Assembly: GCF_003265705.1 (NCBI RefSeq)
Contig: NW_020312904.1
Span: 1-64,000 of the forward strand
DNA: 64,000 nucleotides
Direction of reading: 5' to 3'
From: Callorhinus ursinus
Taxonomy: Eukaryota > Chordata > Mammalia > Carnivora > Otariidae
A program made the translations under genes and the position numbers. Below are positions 60,481-64,000 of this stretch, in pieces. How positions within the stretch are numbered: position 1 is the first letter of the stretch; every line of letters begins with the position of its first letter. Below the pieces are notes generated by a model that ran no database searches, was not told the origin of the DNA, and was given only the letters and a program-made list of their open reading frames with translations.

Positions 60481-63400
60481 CCGTGGACAGCCGCACTGGC
60501 GCCAAGGTGGCCATCAAGAAACTGTACCGGCCCTTCCAGTCGGAGCTCTTCGCCAAGCGCGCCTACCGCGAACTGCGCCTCCTCAAGCACATGCGCCACG
60601 AGAACGTAAGTCGCGCCCAGGCCCGCCAGCCCCGGGCCTCCGCGTCCACTGCCTCTGCTCATCTCCCTCCTCGCCAGCAAATCCTGCCCTAGAAGATGGG
60701 GTCCCTGCTACCCGTGTGCTGGGGTGGAGATGCGGGGTCAGGGCGTGATACCCAGAACTCTTGGGGGGGGTGGCTCCACGTGGTGAGGCCAGAGCCCCAC
60801 CTCTTTCTGAGAGAGACTGCTTCCCTAGGGTCTAGTCCTTAGCTCCTTGGCTTCCTCCTGGGGCCACATCTGGCTCCTCAACCCAGGTCCTAGTCAAGGC
60901 ACGGCCACTTGCTCAGGCCAAGGGCATCGTCCACAGCTCACCGCAGCCCTGCCTCCAGCCAGGAGCCTGGAGGTGAGAGAGGACGCTCACATGTGACCAG
61001 CGGTTATCCTGGAAGGGGCCCTCAGCCTCTTCTCTCTTGCTGGGCATCCTCCACAGCCACACCCGAGGTCCTCTTTCTCCACCCCTTCAGGCTCCTCTCC
61101 TGAACAGTCTGCTCCAGTCTACCTCCCAAGCCTCAGTTCAGGAATGCAGAGCTGGGCACGGGCAGGAGTTAGCATCTGGGCACTGGCAGCCTAGAGCCTT
61201 GGGGTCTCCTGTGGTGAGGGGTTGAGGGAGCTGGTGTGTGGAGGGCACTAGGCATAGTGGCTGGCACAGAGATGCCTCCTTCCATGGTGGAGGATGGCAG
61301 ATTTGGGGCCCCACCAGGAAAAGGCCTCCCTTGTTCCCAGACCTGCCCATAGGGCACCATGTGTGGCTGCTGTGGGCCTTTCTAGTGGCCATTGCTGGCT
61401 ACTGAGAGCTCTCCTCTCTCCTGGGGGAACTCCTGTTGTTCCACGATGTTCCTCCTACAACCCTGAACTCTGCCCCTCCCACACAGGCCATTCCTGCCTC
61501 ACCCCGAGTTTGGGCCCAGTCTCAGGGCTGAGAGTCTGGGTACCCAGTCCCCGGGCTAATCATGCTCTTGACAGATGGTCTGGTCCCTCCTGGATCATCA
61601 GAGCCACCAGCCTTCTTCCAGGAAAATGAGTCTCATGTCCACCAGGAACTTATTCCCTCAGCTCCTGGCTGATGCTCACCCTCTTAGCCCCTTGAGTGGG
61701 TCCTTCATTCACTCAGACTTTCCATCTCTGCCCTTAGCCCTTCCCAGGTGAAATCCATTCAGGATGGACACCAGCCCAGCCCTGACCTCGCCACCTCCTG
61801 GTTACACTCAGTCATGCCCAGGCTTGGTTCCCATGAGGGCAGAGTCTGCTACGGAAGGCTTCATCCGCCTCCCCAACTGTGCTGCACTCCCACCCACCCA
61901 TCCTGCCCTTCCCCTAAGGTCTCAGGGCTTTCTTTTCAGGCGCTTCCGACCCCTGGCCCAGTCGTCTGTGCTACCCGCTAGCAGCCAGGTGCCCCTGCCT
62001 CAGTGGTGCCCTGCACACAGCTGGGAGGCTCTGCCAACCGTAACCCTCCTTTCTCAGGAGGGCACTGAGACTATAAGAAGCTGAGAGCCGTGACAGGTCC
62101 TGCCCTTCTGCCCTCCCTCCTACTTCAGGCCAGAAGCCACACTGCAGAGGCACCGAAGTCTGTTACCAACCTGACAGAGCGCCCTTACCCTTGGGGACTG
62201 TGTCCTCTATTTGCCAAGACACTGTCCTGGTGCCCCAGGCCTCACGGGCTTCCAGGCCCCTCCCTGGACATCCCTCTGTGCCCTCCCCTTCCCTGTGCCC
62301 GTGATTCTGGCCCTGGTCACCTGGTTGTCCCTCCGCTTTGTGTCCACTCTTGCCCCGCTCCCGTCTGTCCCCACACACTCAGCGTCACACCTGTTTAAAC
62401 CCTTGCTCAGCAGCTCTTAGGATCCAAGCCAGACCTTCACCTGGCATGCAAGGGCCTGCCCAGGCTCCGTCTGGCCTCTCCTTGGCTACTCCCTAGCCTG
62501 GGCCTTGGCCACCTGGCCTTTCTCCCCGTGTTCCTCAAATGCTTGAAGTGTTCTCCCTTCTGCCTCGGCCATCATTCGCATGGCCTCTGCCAGGTGTCCC
62601 CCCCGGCACATCCACCTGCCCCCCTGGCCACTCCGGTGTACGGGCCTCCCAGGGATCAGCAGGGCCAGCTCTAGCTGCTGGCCTGCCTGGGCCTCTCCAG
62701 CAGAGGCAAGGCTCCCTGGTGGACCTGGTGGGTGCTGGCTCTCCCCTGGGAGGCTGTCCCACCCTGGTCTCGGGTCTTCGGTGGGGATAAGAAGAGGGGG
62801 AGGAAGGGCAAAGGGGCTGGAGCTCCTTGGATGACTGGGAGCTGCCCCAGACTTGGGGCTGCCCCTCCCCCAGAGAATCCCTGTAGTCACCATTCAAAAA
62901 TAGCCTGTGTCTGTGGGCGTGTGTGCCAGGGCTAGGCCGCCCTGCCAGGAGACGGGGGGCAGGGGGGGGCGGAGGACAGCTGTAGGTGTATCCGAACCCC
63001 ATGCCCTCCGCTGTGCCCCCATTCCACACGGTACTCCGGCCTCCTCCCCAGGTCATCGGGCTGCTGGACGTGTTCACCCCTGATGAAACCCTGGATGATT
63101 TCACAGACTTGTGAGTGAGGTCCTGGGCAGGCTGCGCAGGGCAAAAAGGCGTGTTGGGCTGCTCCTGGCTGCTGACTCGGGTTCTGGATTGGCATGTGGG
63201 GGTCTCTGCAGCCCGGGTCGGGGTCGGGATGCACACTACCCACCCCTCCCCCACGCTGCAGCCCACCCTCTGTCACAGGCCCCCCCGGACCCAGGGTGGT
63301 GACACAGCTGGGTGGAGCTGGAGGTGTGAGCGCGGGACTGCATGGTTAGTCGGCAGGTCCCGTGCTCTGGGACCCTGGCATCCTGGGTAGCCTGTAACTA

Positions 63401-64000
63401 GAGCTGCTGACCTTTGCTGGCAGGCAGGGGAGGGGTAGCAGGGGGGCCTGCCTGTGGCTGCCAACCTGGACTTACACTATGGTCGGCCAAGAGCCACGGT
63501 CTGAGCCGGGGAAGGGCTGAGGACAGGCTCCTCACCGTGTGACCTTGCAGAGGTGCTGGCGAGGTGCTGCACGTCTGTCCTCTGTGTCTCTCTCCCTTCA
63601 CCTGCCCGGCATGCTCCTCCGACCCATGTGCCCTGCCGTTCCCCCGCTGCCCACAGGCCCTGCTCTCCTTTCTCTTGCACCCTGTTCTGCCTGTGATCCC
63701 TGGCGCTCCCCGGACCCTAGCCTGTGTGCGGCCCTGATGCACCTGATGTTCTGGGGCAGGGTGGGCGGAAGAGCTGTGGGTGTGCGCTGGAGAGGTGGGT
63801 GGAGCCTGGTGTCGCCCTGTGGAAGGTGGAGCTCGCATGCTGCGGGGGGCGCCTCCAGGATCTCCAGGGGCTGAGTGGGTGTGACACCTGCCGCCTGCAC
63901 CCACCCCGGTCCCTCAGTTACCTGGTGATGCCGTTCATGGGGACTGATCTGGGCAAGCTCATGAAGCATGAGAAGCTGAGTGAGGACCGAATCCAGTTCC
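60274..64000 (+). CDS. MAPK12: Mitogen-activated protein kinase 12 (p38 gamma), 5' part
   Basis: Stress-activated p38-family kinase, abundant in muscle; its C-terminal PDZ ligand, known in the family, lies beyond this window. Exons seen: 60274-60398, 60476-60605, 63052-63110 and 63918 to the window end, where the exon is cut. About 132 residues are present. The protein begins [16 protein letters not shown]. Gly loop GSGAYGAV at 34-41, catalytic Lys56 (VAIKK), and gatekeeper Met109 (LVMPFMG) are visible. The bulky gatekeeper is what separates p38 gamma and delta from the inhibitor-sensitive alpha and beta forms. The 130- and 59-nt exon lengths and the phases equal those of MAPK11, as expected for tandem duplicates. 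The ATG has G at -3. Confidence 0.96.
60606..63051. other. MAPK12 intron 2, no feature recognised
   Basis: About 2.4 kb with C/T-rich plus-strand composition. No SINE, LINE or additional exon was recognised. ORFs are short and without motifs. Confidence 0.4.

Overview
This window is mammalian nuclear DNA. Its genes are split into many GT-AG exons, the larger genes start in CpG islands, and the repeats are eutherian (MIR, L2, L1 and a MaLR-type LTR). tRNA-Lys-derived Can-SINEs with the typical caniform head, CT-rich body and A-rich AATAAA tail place it in Carnivora, most likely a caniform. A 10-N gap with identical flanks shows it is a draft assembly. No species can be named from the sequence alone.

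Four protein-coding genes lie head to tail on the + strand. The order matches human chromosome 22q13.33, inverted. (1) DENND6B has 20 coding exons at 3551-13712 (580 aa, or 581 with the alternative exon-19 acceptor) and a probable 3'UTR to about 16.24 kb. (2) PLXNB2 has its inferred main CpG-island promoter near 17.0-17.5 kb, a 5'UTR intron of about 16 kb, and 35 coding exons at 33243-45927 (1841 aa). (3) MAPK11 (p38 beta) has 12 exons at 51156-56775 (364 aa). (4) MAPK12 (p38 gamma) starts at 60274; the window ends inside its fourth exon. I fixed every exon boundary by hand from GT/AG sites, reading phase and family protein sequence. The three complete genes each sum to a whole number of codons with one terminal stop, so all look intact. 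MAPK11 and MAPK12 are tandem paralogues with matching early intron phases.

Layout: 1-2.4 kb is a repeat nest (L1, MaLR LTR, Can-SINEs, including a SINE-head hairpin). 2.4-4.45 kb is the DENND6B CpG island. 4.45-8.34 kb is its first intron, with L2, two Can-SINEs and a 51-bp minisatellite. 17.5-33.2 kb is the PLXNB2 5' intron, holding a second CpG island (24.9-25.5 kb), the assembly gap, MIR and Can-SINE elements, and a possible alternative first exon (30.7 kb). 46.7-51.1 kb is the PLXNB2-MAPK11 spacer, with a strong CTCF-like site, an unexplained 26-bp direct repeat and an orphan CpG-rich block. 58.0-60.27 kb is the MAPK11-MAPK12 spacer, whose 3' end carries the MAPK12 CpG island.

The genes act in separate pathways: Rab GEF trafficking (DENND6B), semaphorin and angiogenin reception with R-Ras/Rap and Rho signalling (PLXNB2), and stress-activated kinases (MAPK11, MAPK12). 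I found no undescribed multi-gene system. The unusual signals are regulatory, repeat-structural and splice-site level. No minus-strand gene is supported: the long minus-strand ORFs are GC-rich shadows.
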